This document shows positions 51,073 through 59,522 of a stretch of 64,000 nt of DNA, piece by piece. Position 1 is the stretch's first letter. Every line of letters begins with the position of its first letter. This stretch comes from JABDIY01 sp963751955 (GTDB taxonomy: Bacteria; Actinomycetota; Acidimicrobiia; Acidimicrobiales; SZUA-35): assembly GCA_963751955.1 (NCBI GenBank), contig CAVVWM010000003.1:1-64000 (forward strand). The letters run 5' to 3'. The notes under the pieces were generated by a model. The model saw nothing but the letters and a program-made list of their open reading frames with translations, was not told the DNA's origin and did no database searches. A program made the translations under genes and the position numbers.

Positions 51073-52833
51073 GTGTTTACAAAGGTACTGATCGCCAATC
51101 GTGGGGAAATCGCAGTTCGAGTCATCCGAGCCTGCCGAGAGATGGGGATACAAACTGTCGCCGTCTACTCCGAGCTCGATCGCAACGCTCTGCACGTTCG
51201 TCTGGCTGATGAAGCCTATGCGCTTGGTGGTCAGACAGCCGCCGAGAGCTACCTCAACACTGAGGCGATATTGAATGCAATAAGGCAGTCCGGAGCTGAG
51301 GCCGTACACCCCGGTTACGGGTTTTTCAGTGAGAACGCCGATTTCGCTCGTTCGATCGGCGAACTCGGCGTCACCTTCATTGGGCCCCCGCCGGAGGCGA
51401 TCGAGGTCATGGGCGACAAGATCAGCGCCCGCGCCGCCGCCGACAAAGTCGACGTTGAAGGAGTCCCAGGATCGACTGAATTTCTCCACTCCTCCGAACA
51501 AGTGTTGGCATTTGGCGAGGAGCACGGGTGGCCGATTGCAATAAAAGCCGCATACGGCGGCGGCGGCCGAGGAATGAAGGTTGTCCGAGCTGCCGGTGAT
51601 GCGGCAGCAGCTCTGGAATCGGCCAAACGCGAATCGCTTGCGTACTTCGGGCGAGATGAGTGCTACGTCGAAAGGTACCTCGAAGCGCCGCGACACATCG
51701 AAATTCAAGTCATGATCGACGAGCACGGAAATGGCTTGTACCTCGCCCAGCGAGACTGCTCGGCCCAACGCCGGCACCAGAAGCTCATCGAGGAAGCTCC
51801 TGCGCCAGCATTGCCGCCCGAAACCACCGAGGCGATGGGAGTCGATGCGGTCAAAGTGGCGCTGGGTTGTGGCTACACAAACGCCGGGACTGTCGAGTTC
51901 CTCTATGAAGATGGCGCCTACTACTACCTGGAGATGAACACTCGACTTCAGGTTGAGCACCCGGTGACCGAGATGGTGACCGGGCTGGATCTGGTGCGCC
52001 TTCAGCTGATGGTTGCGTCTGGAGAGAAGCTGCCCATCACCCAGGAAGAAGTCCACATAACCGGCCATGCAATCGAAATCCGCATCAATGCAGAGGATCC
52101 TGCTGAAGGTGCGTTTCTTCCATCCCCGGGTCCACTCACAACCCTCTCATTTCCCTCAGGATACGGAGTTCGTTGGGATGGGGGCTACGAACAGGGCGAT
52201 GAGATAAGCCAGTACTACGACAATCTCGTTGGCAAGCTGATTTGTTGGGGCGCAACCCGTGAGATCGCTATCGCTCGTACCATCCGAGCTCTCGAGGAAT
52301 TCCGAATCGAAGGAGTGGCAACCACTATTCCCGCCGACCTCGCCATCCTTCGGCATCCCGATTTCGCGGCGGTAGCCCACAGCACGAAGTGGGTGGAGGA
52401 AACGCTCGATCTCACCGGCGTGTCGAGTTCTGCGACCGCACCGAACACCGACGACAACCACGATCCGAAGGTCAAACGGTCCGCAACAGTCGAAGTAAAC
52501 GGCAAACGTTTCGATGTAGCAATGTGGGTCCCCGAGAGCGAGATCGGAGCCGGCGGCGCTGTCCCAACCAAAGCCAAACCACGACGAAAGAGCTCTGGTG
52601 GCGGGGCCTCAGCAGGGGGTTCAGGAACCATAACCGCCCCGATGCAGGGCACGATCGTCAAGGTTGTGACCGAGGAAGGTTCTTCTGTTGAAGCCGGCCA
52701 AACCATCGTCGTGCTCGAAGCCATGAAGATGGAAAACAACATCACCGCTGACAAGAGCGGCACGCTGACCAAGCTCGCAGTCGCGGCGGGTCAGGCGATC
52801 CAGACCGGAGATCTGATCGCCAAGATCGAATAG
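51073..52833 (+). CDS. Acetyl-/propionyl-CoA carboxylase alpha chain (biotin carboxylase plus BCCP)
   Basis: Carboxylates its own biotin using ATP and bicarbonate and passes CO2 to a separate carboxyltransferase. From GTG 51073 (VFTKVLIANRGEIAVRVIRA) it is 586 residues. It has the biotin carboxylase N domain, the ATP-grasp domain with KAAYGGGGRGMKVV and EMNTRLQVEHPVTEMV, and a C-terminal lipoyl-like BCCP domain with VLEAMKMENNI, where the central Lys is biotinylated. The longer frame to 50878 is antisense to birA. Divergence from birA puts enzyme and modifier together. The methylmalonyl-CoA mutase at 61 kb would fit a propionyl-CoA role; this is inference. Confidence 0.93.
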   Translation: MFTKVLIANRGEIAVRVIRACREMGIQTVAVYSELDRNALHVRLADEAYALGGQTAAESYLNTEAILNAIRQSGAEAVHPGYGFFSENADFARSIGELGVTFIGPPPEAIEVMGDKISARAAADKVDVEGVPGSTEFLHSSEQVLAFGEEHGWPIAIKAAYGGGGRGMKVVRAAGDAAAALESAKRESLAYFGRDECYVERYLEAPRHIEIQVMIDEHGNGLYLAQRDCSAQRRHQKLIEEAPAPALPPETTEAMGVDAVKVALGCGYTNAGTVEFLYEDGAYYYLEMNTRLQVEHPVTEMVTGLDLVRLQLMVASGEKLPITQEEVHITGHAIEIRINAEDPAEGAFLPSPGPLTTLSFPSGYGVRWDGGYEQGDEISQYYDNLVGKLICWGATREIAIARTIRALEEFRIEGVATTIPADLAILRHPDFAAVAHSTKWVEETLDLTGVSSSATAPNTDDNHDPKVKRSATVEVNGKRFDVAMWVPESEIGAGGAVPTKAKPRRKSSGGGASAGGSGTITAPMQGTIVKVVTEEGSSVEAGQTIVVLEAMKMENNITADKSGTLTKLAVAAGQAIQTGDLIAKIE

Positions 52834-52961
52834 TCCCCGGCTCAAGCCGCACCGAGGTGGCCCGACGTCACACGACTATGGTCCACCTGTGCGCCCAGCC
52901 GGTGTAACACTTGGTGTATTCGCCGGGCCGCCCGCGCCCGACCGAGTGAGGAGACAAAAAG

Positions 52962-53879
52962 ATGAAGAAGCTACTCAGCGTTTTGCTGGCTTTGGCCTTC
53001 CTGGCCCTCGCCTGCGGATCCTCCGAAGACGCAACTGACGACAGCGCTGACGAGGAAACCACAACCACCGCCGCAGCGTCCGATGACGATGCGATGGCCG
53101 AAGACGACTCGATGGCCGAAGACGATTCGATGGCGGAGTCCAGCCACTGTGATGCAGTCAAGACGGCTGGCACCCTCACGGTTGCCACGGGTGATCCTGT
53201 CTTCCCCCCATGGATGGAAGATGACGATCCGTCAAATGGCAAAGGCTTCGAATCGGCAGTTGTTTACGCTGTTGCCGGCGAGATCGGTCTCGATGTTGCC
53301 TGGGTCCGCACCACGTTTGATCAGGGGGTTGCTCCGGGCGAGAAGGACTACGACTTCAATATTCAGCAATTCTCCATCACTGACGCCCGCGACGAAGTTG
53401 TTGACTTCACAATCCCGTACTACGTAGCTCAGCCGGCCATCATCGCTACCGATCCCGCCAAGTTCGCTGACGTCAGCTCGGTGGCCGATCTGAAGGGTCT
53501 GAAGCTTGGAGCCGGCATTGCCACCACAAGTCTCGACTACATCGAGAACGTAATTCAACCCGATACTGATGCCGCCGTCTTCGACGACAATGTCGCGGCC
53601 AAGGCCGCCTTCGACGCCGGCCAGATCGACGGCTTGGTCTTGGACTTCAACACAGCGTTCTACGTAACTGCGGTGGAGATCGATGGTTCGTCGATCGTCG
53701 GTGTGTTGCCCGAGAGCGCTGCGGGCGCCGACTCGCTCGGCTTCGTCCTAGAGGAAGGCAGCGAACTGACCCCATGTCTCAACCAAGCACTGTCGACCCT
53801 CGAGGAAGACGGAACCTTGGACGCACTCGCAGAGCAGTACTTGCAGACCGCCAACGACATTCCGACTCTTAGCAAGTAA
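52962..53879 (+). CDS. Amino-acid ABC transporter substrate-binding lipoprotein
   Basis: The extracytoplasmic binding protein of the importer encoded here. The signal MKKLLSVLLALAFLALACGS has a lipobox Cys at residue 18. An unusual acidic tether (about 19-62) contains an AEDDSM tandem repeat. The SBP_bac_3 domain follows, with LTVATGDPVFPPWMEDDD, DFNIQQFSITDARDEVVDFT and LKLGAGIATTSLDY. The length is 305. A strong ribosome-binding site (GAGGAGA at 52948-52954) lies seven bases before the ATG. It is first in a three-gene operon. The ligand is probably a polar amino acid; the exact one is unknown. Confidence 0.92.
   Translation: MKKLLSVLLALAFLALACGSSEDATDDSADEETTTTAAASDDDAMAEDDSMAEDDSMAESSHCDAVKTAGTLTVATGDPVFPPWMEDDDPSNGKGFESAVVYAVAGEIGLDVAWVRTTFDQGVAPGEKDYDFNIQQFSITDARDEVVDFTIPYYVAQPAIIATDPAKFADVSSVADLKGLKLGAGIATTSLDYIENVIQPDTDAAVFDDNVAAKAAFDAGQIDGLVLDFNTAFYVTAVEIDGSSIVGVLPESAAGADSLGFVLEEGSELTPCLNQALSTLEEDGTLDALAEQYLQTANDIPTLSK
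53092..53136 (+). repeat. 18-bp in-frame tandem repeat in the binding-protein tether
   Basis: Two near-identical 18-base units (53092-53109 and 53110-53127, differing in one base) plus half of a third encode (M)AEDDS repeats. Short coding tandem repeats like this can vary in copy number between strains. Confidence 0.8.
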
Positions 53880-53924
53880 TACCCGGTTGTCGCTCAGCGG
53901 TGTCTGGGCGCTACACACAAAGCA

Positions 53925-54794
53925 GTGAACTCGCAGTCAGCGCCCCCTGAGCACGAAGTGGCTCCACCCTCGCTGACCGGTGGCTTTGGTGGCCATCTGT
54001 CTCAAGAGGGTGCTCGCGGGGCGCTGATTGCGTTCTTTTCCACGATCTCGGTCTTCATTGCGGTTCTGGTGCTGGTCGGCCGGAGCGAGAACTGGCCAAC
54101 CGTCCAGAAATCCTTCTTCGACTGGGGTCTCATGTGGGAATCCCGTGGAGCGGTTTGGGAAGGCTTCACCACCAACGTCTGGATGTTCATGTTGGGTCAA
54201 GTAGCGATCATGGCGCTAGCCCTTTTGATCGCTGTCATGCGAAGCCTGAAAGGTCCGGCTTTTCTTCCTGTTCGTCTATTGGCGATAGTTTTCATCGACT
54301 TCTTCCGCGGCATCCCGATCATTCTGGGTTTGCTTCTGTTCGGCTTTGGAATCCCCGCCCTCCGTATCGGATGGCTTCCCAACAGTGCGGTGTTCTGGGG
54401 TCTGGTGGTCGTTGTGCTCAGCTACTCTGCGTATACCGCCGAGGTGTATCGGTCGGGCATCGATGCCGTTCCTGATAGCCAACGGCTCTCCGCTGCCTCT
54501 CTGGGTCTCACCCAGTGGCAAGGGCTGCGCTACGCCGTGCTCCCCCAGGCTATTCGCAATGTGATCCCAGCTCTACTCAACGGTTTTGTGTCGTTACAAA
54601 AGGACGTTGCGTTGCTGAGCGTTCTAGGTGTGCGCGAGGCCGTTCGCGAAGCCCAAATCATCACCGGACGCACCTTCAACTACTCACCTTATGTCCTGGC
54701 GGCAGCTTTCTTCCTGGCGATCAGCGTCCCCTCAGCCAGATTCGCCGACTGGTACACCGCACGAGACCGAGCGCGTCGATCACAGGGGGCGTGA
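53925..54794 (+). CDS. Amino-acid ABC transporter permease (HisM/GlnP type)
   Basis: A 289-residue inner-membrane subunit with an N-terminal cytoplasmic tail and about six helices. The conserved EAA loop is AASLGLTQWQGLRYAVLPQAIRN in two parts (ASLGLTQWQ, then LPQAIRNVIPALLN). DFFRGIPIILGLLLFGFG is the family's typical early motif. It probably forms a homodimer with the ATPase. The start is a GTG at 53925, 45 bases after the binding-protein stop, and its TGA overlaps the ATPase ATG (TGATG). Confidence 0.9.
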   Translation: MNSQSAPPEHEVAPPSLTGGFGGHLSQEGARGALIAFFSTISVFIAVLVLVGRSENWPTVQKSFFDWGLMWESRGAVWEGFTTNVWMFMLGQVAIMALALLIAVMRSLKGPAFLPVRLLAIVFIDFFRGIPIILGLLLFGFGIPALRIGWLPNSAVFWGLVVVVLSYSAYTAEVYRSGIDAVPDSQRLSAASLGLTQWQGLRYAVLPQAIRNVIPALLNGFVSLQKDVALLSVLGVREAVREAQIITGRTFNYSPYVLAAAFFLAISVPSARFADWYTARDRARRSQGA

Positions 54795-55534
54795 TGAAGC
54801 TTGAACTGCGAAATGTTCACAAGTCCTTTGGCGACAACCATGTGCTGAAAGGAATCGATCTCGATGTGGATGAGCACCAGGTTGTCTGCCTGATCGGACC
54901 AAGCGGGTGCGGCAAAAGCACTCTGTTACGAACCATCAACCTCCTCGAGCGAATCGATACCGGCACGATTCACCTCGATGGTGTGGAAATCTCGCGCCGC
55001 GGCATCGATCCCAATGAGGTTCGCCAGCGGATCGGAATTGTGTTTCAGAGCTTCAACCTCTTCCCCCATATGACGGTGCTGAAGAACCTCACGCTCGGCC
55101 CGATCAAAGCCACGGGCATGGATCGTGAAGAGGCCGAACACAAGGCCATCGGCCTGCTTCAGCGGTTCGGTCTCGACGACAAGGTATCGGAGTATCCGGA
55201 TCGGCTCAGCGGAGGGCAACAACAACGGGCCGCGATCGTGCGCGCCCTGGTCGGTGACCCCGAGGTTCTGTTGCTCGACGAGATCACCTCCGCACTCGAC
55301 CCCGAGTTGGTGGGCGAAGTGCTCAGCGTCATACGAGAACTCGCTGGTCGCGGCCTCACGATGGTCTTGGCCACACACGAGATGGGGTTTGCCCGCGACG
55401 TCGCCAACCGGATCGTGTTCATGGACGCGGGCCGTGTCGTGGAGGCCGGCCCGCCCGGTCAGGTGCTCGGTGAACCGACCGAGACCCGCACCCAACGATT
55501 CCTCGCGAGGGTCATCGAGGGCGGAAGGCTCTGA
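54794..55534 (+). CDS. Amino-acid ABC transporter ATP-binding protein (GlnQ type)
   Basis: A 246-residue ATPase of the polar amino-acid import family. Walker A is LIGPSGCGKSTLLRTIN, the Q-loop VFQSFNLFPHMTVLKN, the signature DRLSGGQQQRAAIVRAL, Walker B VLLLDEITSALDPE and the H-loop ATHEMGFARDV. The family's usual second Asp-Glu pair reads DEI rather than DEP, as in many GlnQ proteins. ATG 54794 overlaps the permease stop by one base; the open frame upstream is a shadow. It is convergent with the flavoprotein gene, with stops adjacent. Confidence 0.94.
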   Translation: MKLELRNVHKSFGDNHVLKGIDLDVDEHQVVCLIGPSGCGKSTLLRTINLLERIDTGTIHLDGVEISRRGIDPNEVRQRIGIVFQSFNLFPHMTVLKNLTLGPIKATGMDREEAEHKAIGLLQRFGLDDKVSEYPDRLSGGQQQRAAIVRALVGDPEVLLLDEITSALDPELVGEVLSVIRELAGRGLTMVLATHEMGFARDVANRIVFMDAGRVVEAGPPGQVLGEPTETRTQRFLARVIEGGRL

Positions 55535-56905
55535 CTATTCAGCAGCCTCGGCCAAGACTTCGGCCAGCGCTGGATGAACAAACAACGATTCGACCATGTC
55601 GGTCACTGTGAGGCCGGCCGTCACTGCGAGAGCGAGCACGCTGATCAGTTCAGCTGCATGCCGACCTACGATCGATCCGCCAAGCACAACGCCGGTCAGG
55701 GGATCCGACACGATCTTCACAAAACCGCGGGGATCGTTGTTTATCAGTGCCTTGGCCGAGACGCTGAAGGGCACTTTGGTGACCCGGATCTTCCTTCCTT
55801 CGGCGAACGCGTCGGCTTCCGCCAGACCCACGTCGGCGATTTCGGGCTCGGTGAAGATTGCCGACGCCGCCTTGTCGTAATCGAGGTGACGGTGCGGTCC
55901 TGCATGAAGACCCATGGCGTGTTCGGCGATCTTGCGACCTTGTGTGGACGCCACCGAACTCAACGGGAGTTTGCCAGAGACATCGCCACAGGCATAGATT
56001 CCGGGAACGTTGGAGAGACAGTTGTGGTTGACCTTGACATATCCCCACTCGCTTTCCACGCCCGCAGCCTCGAGGTTGAGAGAATCGCTGTTGGGGACCG
56101 AACCGATCGCCATCAGCACATGAGACCCTTCCGCCACCCGGCCATCGTCACAGTGGACAGCCACCTTCGAACCGTTCACCGAGATGCTTTCCGCTCTGGC
56201 TCCCTTGAGGAGACGCACTCCCCGGTCCACGAAGGTTTGCTCGAGCACAGCTGCAACTTCGGGGTCCTTCTGTGGAAGCACGTGCTGCCGGCTGACGACC
56301 AAGGTGACCTTGGACCCGAACGAGGAGAACATGTGAACGAACTCGACACCGGTCACGCCAGACCCGACAACTATGAGGTGTTCGGGCAGCTCCGGAGGAG
56401 GATAGGCGTGGCGTGTGGTGAGGACGCGCTCACCGTCGATCGGGGCCCAATCGGGAATTCGAGGTCGGCTGCCGGTGGACAGCACAATGCAATCCGCGTC
56501 GAACTCCTCGATCGTCCCGTCCGCTCTGGTGGCTCGGACCCGTTTGGGTCCAACAAGTTCACCGGTTCCTTCAACGAGCCTGACGCCCTGCGATGCGAGC
56601 TGACCTGAGACAGACTTCTCCAGTCGTTTCTCGATGTCGGAGATGCGCGTCTTCAAGGCCTCGAAGTCGAGCTTGGCTTCGACCTCGGCCAGGCCCATTT
56701 CCGAGGCACGCATCATATTCGACATCATCCCGCCGGTGGCGATCATCGCCTTGGAGGGGATGCAATCCAGAAGGTGAGCGGCACCGCCCACGATGTCGCG
56801 CTCGATGAGGACCACCTCTGCCCCAAGCCGTGCGGCGTAGGTGGCGCAGGTCGTGCCACCCGGACCGCCACCGATGATTACAAATCGCTTGGACGAACCT
56901 GGCAT
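55535..56905 (-). CDS. LpdA-like FAD pyridine-nucleotide oxidoreductase lacking the first redox cysteine
   Basis: A 456-residue flavoprotein with FAD motif FVIIGGGPGGTTCATYAARL, NAD(P) motif LIVVGSGVTGVEFVHMF and GIYACGDVSGKLPL. The redox region reads GGAAHLLDCIPSK: the second Cys (Cys48) is there, but the first position is Ala43. Mycobacterium tuberculosis LpdA (Rv3303c) shares this lesion and is an NAD(P)H quinone reductase rather than a lipoamide dehydrogenase, recalled from the literature. I infer the same class here. The paralog at 20.4 kb keeps both cysteines. Confidence 0.87.
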   Translation of the reverse strand: MPGSSKRFVIIGGGPGGTTCATYAARLGAEVVLIERDIVGGAAHLLDCIPSKAMIATGGMMSNMMRASEMGLAEVEAKLDFEALKTRISDIEKRLEKSVSGQLASQGVRLVEGTGELVGPKRVRATRADGTIEEFDADCIVLSTGSRPRIPDWAPIDGERVLTTRHAYPPPELPEHLIVVGSGVTGVEFVHMFSSFGSKVTLVVSRQHVLPQKDPEVAAVLEQTFVDRGVRLLKGARAESISVNGSKVAVHCDDGRVAEGSHVLMAIGSVPNSDSLNLEAAGVESEWGYVKVNHNCLSNVPGIYACGDVSGKLPLSSVASTQGRKIAEHAMGLHAGPHRHLDYDKAASAIFTEPEIADVGLAEADAFAEGRKIRVTKVPFSVSAKALINNDPRGFVKIVSDPLTGVVLGGSIVGRHAAELISVLALAVTAGLTVTDMVESLFVHPALAEVLAEAAE

Positions 56906-56989
56906 GAGGTGAAGGATACGGCATCGAAGCTGCCAGACTGAGCGCAAGCAAGGATCCGTAGGTTCTGGTTGGTCGTTGATGGAGTGGCA

Positions 56990-58183
56990 ATGCGACTACC
57001 GTTTGGGGCGATGGGGTCTGGGCACGCACTGATCGGTACAGAGGTCACCAACACCCTCGCTGCGGAACAGTTCAATGGTATTCAGCGTGTTGCGTTGGAA
57101 TTGCTCAGGCGTTCTCCGAGCATTGAGCCCCTGCGATCACTTGCGGACAAGCCGGGCGAGTTTCGGCGGCTCACTCCCGGAGAACGATTCGCAGTGCAGC
57201 GCGGCCTGGTGCCTGGACGAGCGTTCGCCACACGAATTGCCCGTCGACTCCCCGGAGAGGCCCGGCGCCGATTCTCTGACACGTTCAATCTGGCCGCCGA
57301 CGTCGCCGAGGTCGACGTCTTTCTCGATCTCGAGGCCGCATGGCTGAATCCGTGGAGCCGTCGAGATCTTCTACCTCACCTCCATCGCTTCGCCGTCGCC
57401 ACCGCGGCCGTCGTACATGACGTAGCGCCGATCACAAACCCGCAATGGTTCGAGCCGGCATCGACATTCCGGTTCGAGAGATACTTGAAGGCCCACCTCG
57501 AACATCGTTCGCATTTCTTCTGCATCTCACAGCACACCAGGACCCAACTTGGCGACGTCGCCGCCGAGATGGGGCATTCGAATCCTTCGACCTCAGTGCT
57601 GCCGATGGGTGCACTGAAGGCAGATGCGATCCCATCACCAGAAGGGCCAGGATCCTCTCCGATGCTGCTGATGGTCGGAACCCTCGAACCGCGGAAGAAC
57701 CATGCGTTCGCCCTCGACCTTTTCGATCGACTCGACGCCGAAGGAATCAACGTCGAACTCCAACTTGTTGGAAGCCGTGGATGGAAGAGCTCGGATCTTG
57801 TGGCACGAATCACGAGTCATCGTCACTATGGCGAGCGGCTTCGGTGGCGTTCGGGTCTCAGCGACAACGCTCTGGCGGAGTTGTACACCGACGCCGCCGC
57901 GGTCCTCGTGCCGTCCTTCGACGAAGGATTCGGTCTACCGGTGATCGAAGCCTTGGCTCACGGAACGCCTGTGATCGCGTCTGATCATCCGGCATTGCGA
58001 GAAGCGGGCGGAACCTACGCACGTTATGCCGGCTCGCCAGACAGGTGGCACAGCATGGTCACTCATCTGTTGGATCCCGCCGAACAAGCTGCTGTTCGGA
58101 ACCGGCTTACCCGATACAAACCAGCGTCATGGGACGACAGCGCTGAAGCACTCAATTCCAAGCTCAACGAACTCGCCAACTAA
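56990..58183 (+). CDS. Glycosyltransferase family 4 protein
   Basis: A GT-B glycosyltransferase of about 397 residues. EVTNTLAAEQFNGIQRVALE at the N terminus resembles the acceptor loop of WbdA/MtfB-like mannosyltransferases, VVHDVAPITNPQWF follows, and the donor domain has LMVGTLEPRKNHAFALDLF and LVPSFDEGFGLPVIEALAHG with the E-x7-E motif. ATG 56990 has GGAG five bases upstream; in-frame alternatives lie at 56969 (TTG) and 57011 (ATG). Sugar and acceptor are unknown. It faces two more glycosyltransferases across a convergent junction. Confidence 0.85.
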   Translation: MRLPFGAMGSGHALIGTEVTNTLAAEQFNGIQRVALELLRRSPSIEPLRSLADKPGEFRRLTPGERFAVQRGLVPGRAFATRIARRLPGEARRRFSDTFNLAADVAEVDVFLDLEAAWLNPWSRRDLLPHLHRFAVATAAVVHDVAPITNPQWFEPASTFRFERYLKAHLEHRSHFFCISQHTRTQLGDVAAEMGHSNPSTSVLPMGALKADAIPSPEGPGSSPMLLMVGTLEPRKNHAFALDLFDRLDAEGINVELQLVGSRGWKSSDLVARITSHRHYGERLRWRSGLSDNALAELYTDAAAVLVPSFDEGFGLPVIEALAHGTPVIASDHPALREAGGTYARYAGSPDRWHSMVTHLLDPAEQAAVRNRLTRYKPASWDDSAEALNSKLNELAN

Positions 58184-58190
58184 CAGCGAA

Positions 58191-59522
58191 TTAGTGATCG
58201 TGGCGGTCGGTCTCCAGCTCGGCCACGCGAGCCTCGAGCAGGGTAATAGCGTCGCGCAGCGCGGCTGCGGTCTCGTTCGCGTTGACCACCAGCGGATGGA
58301 TCTGCCAATTGGTTGCACGGCCGATGAGGTTCTTGGTCTGATTGATCCAGGGCCGCAGGCTGATCGGTTGCGGCATCGCCAAGATCCCGAGATCATCAAG
58401 TCGATCCTGGGTTGGGGAGGGCGTTGCGTCTACAGGAACATCGTCTGTGCGGGCCCTCCGTCGAATCTCAGCCTGAATCGCTGCACGACCAGAGGTCTGT
58501 TGGGTCCATGCGTGAGCTTGCGCGGCCAAATACGGCGCACCGGCGGCGTTGGCCATGGCTCCTAACAACTCGGCATCGTTCGCGACCAGGGTGATGCCAT
58601 CTCCCTGATCGGCCAAGCCGCCTACAGCAGCAGCGATGATCGGGGTGTGGAACATCTTGGCCCGTTCCACTACACCGCTCGACCAGATCTCCCTGTATGG
58701 CAACACCACTGTGTCGGCCGCCTGCAACCACGTGTCGAACTCAGCATCGCCGACAAATCGGCGATGGAGAAAGAGCCGCTCGGAGGAATCGGCGAGCGTT
58801 TCAAGGGTTCTGGCATGGGCCTCGAGATCGGGGTGATAGATCCGCACGTCCCCGACCACGTGAAGGGATGCGCTTGGAGGACTCAATCGCAGAAACGCCT
58901 GCATTGCACGATCGAAGCCTTTGTGCGCTTGGAGGAATCCGATGCACAAGAAGACGTGCTCACCTTGGGCGATCCCGAGGCGGTTTCTGGCTTCCGGTTT
59001 TGAGATCCGTACATGCGGTGAAAAGCGTGCACCGTGATCAATGAGTTTGATCTGATCGGTTGAGAATCCCGATGCCTCAGCGAGCTCGCGACGCTCTTGT
59101 TCGGTATGTACCGTCACCTCGGCGGCACCGCGCAGCACCCGAAGCGCGGCCGTCCTCTCACTGTCGTGATCCCGCATTGGTTGATACTGAACCTCATGGA
59201 TCCGCAGTTCCGTTGGGACGAGCTTGGTGATAGCGGCCAAGGTGCCCCAGATCGCCAGCCGCTCTGCCCCGGTCTTGGTTCGTCCGAAGATCATCTCCGG
59301 GAAGAATTGGATAACGAGTCGGTCGAAGTTCCGTACCAGCTTCGCCAGACGAGCCATCCCGGTCACCCCTCCCAGCCGGAGGTGTTGATGGGCGGCGGAG
59401 GGAAAGGGCGAAAGCACGGTGATAGCTTCTCCGGCCGCCCTACGACTCCTGACCTCTTGCACGGCGTACGCGGCGATACCGTCGCGGTAGGGTGCGTATG
59501 GCGTGACCATCAGTGTCGTCAT
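58191..59522 (-). CDS. Glycosyltransferase (GT4-like) with C-terminal extension
   Basis: About 443 residues from ATG 59522, which overlaps the TGA of the upstream glycosyltransferase (ATGA). It has TLMVTPYAPYRDGIAAYAVQ at the start, FLCIGFLQAHKGFDRAMQAF in the donor domain and VVLPYREIWSSGVVERAKMF, where the GT4 E-x7-E element is partly kept. The last 80 residues go beyond the catalytic fold and end in a helical, probably coiled-coil segment (LRDAITLLEARVAELETDR). The longer frame to 59792 is a shadow. Substrate unknown. Confidence 0.82.
   Translation of the reverse strand: MTTLMVTPYAPYRDGIAAYAVQEVRSRRAAGEAITVLSPFPSAAHQHLRLGGVTGMARLAKLVRNFDRLVIQFFPEMIFGRTKTGAERLAIWGTLAAITKLVPTELRIHEVQYQPMRDHDSERTAALRVLRGAAEVTVHTEQERRELAEASGFSTDQIKLIDHGARFSPHVRISKPEARNRLGIAQGEHVFLCIGFLQAHKGFDRAMQAFLRLSPPSASLHVVGDVRIYHPDLEAHARTLETLADSSERLFLHRRFVGDAEFDTWLQAADTVVLPYREIWSSGVVERAKMFHTPIIAAAVGGLADQGDGITLVANDAELLGAMANAAGAPYLAAQAHAWTQQTSGRAAIQAEIRRRARTDDVPVDATPSPTQDRLDDLGILAMPQPISLRPWINQTKNLIGRATNWQIHPLVVNANETAAALRDAITLLEARVAELETDRHDH

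Noticed and set aside
51022..52068. Minus-strand ORF of 348 codons
   Set aside because: Antisense to the biotin carboxylase, whose motifs are complete.
55574..56608. Plus-strand ORF of 344 codons
   Set aside because: Shadow of the LpdA-like flavoprotein gene.
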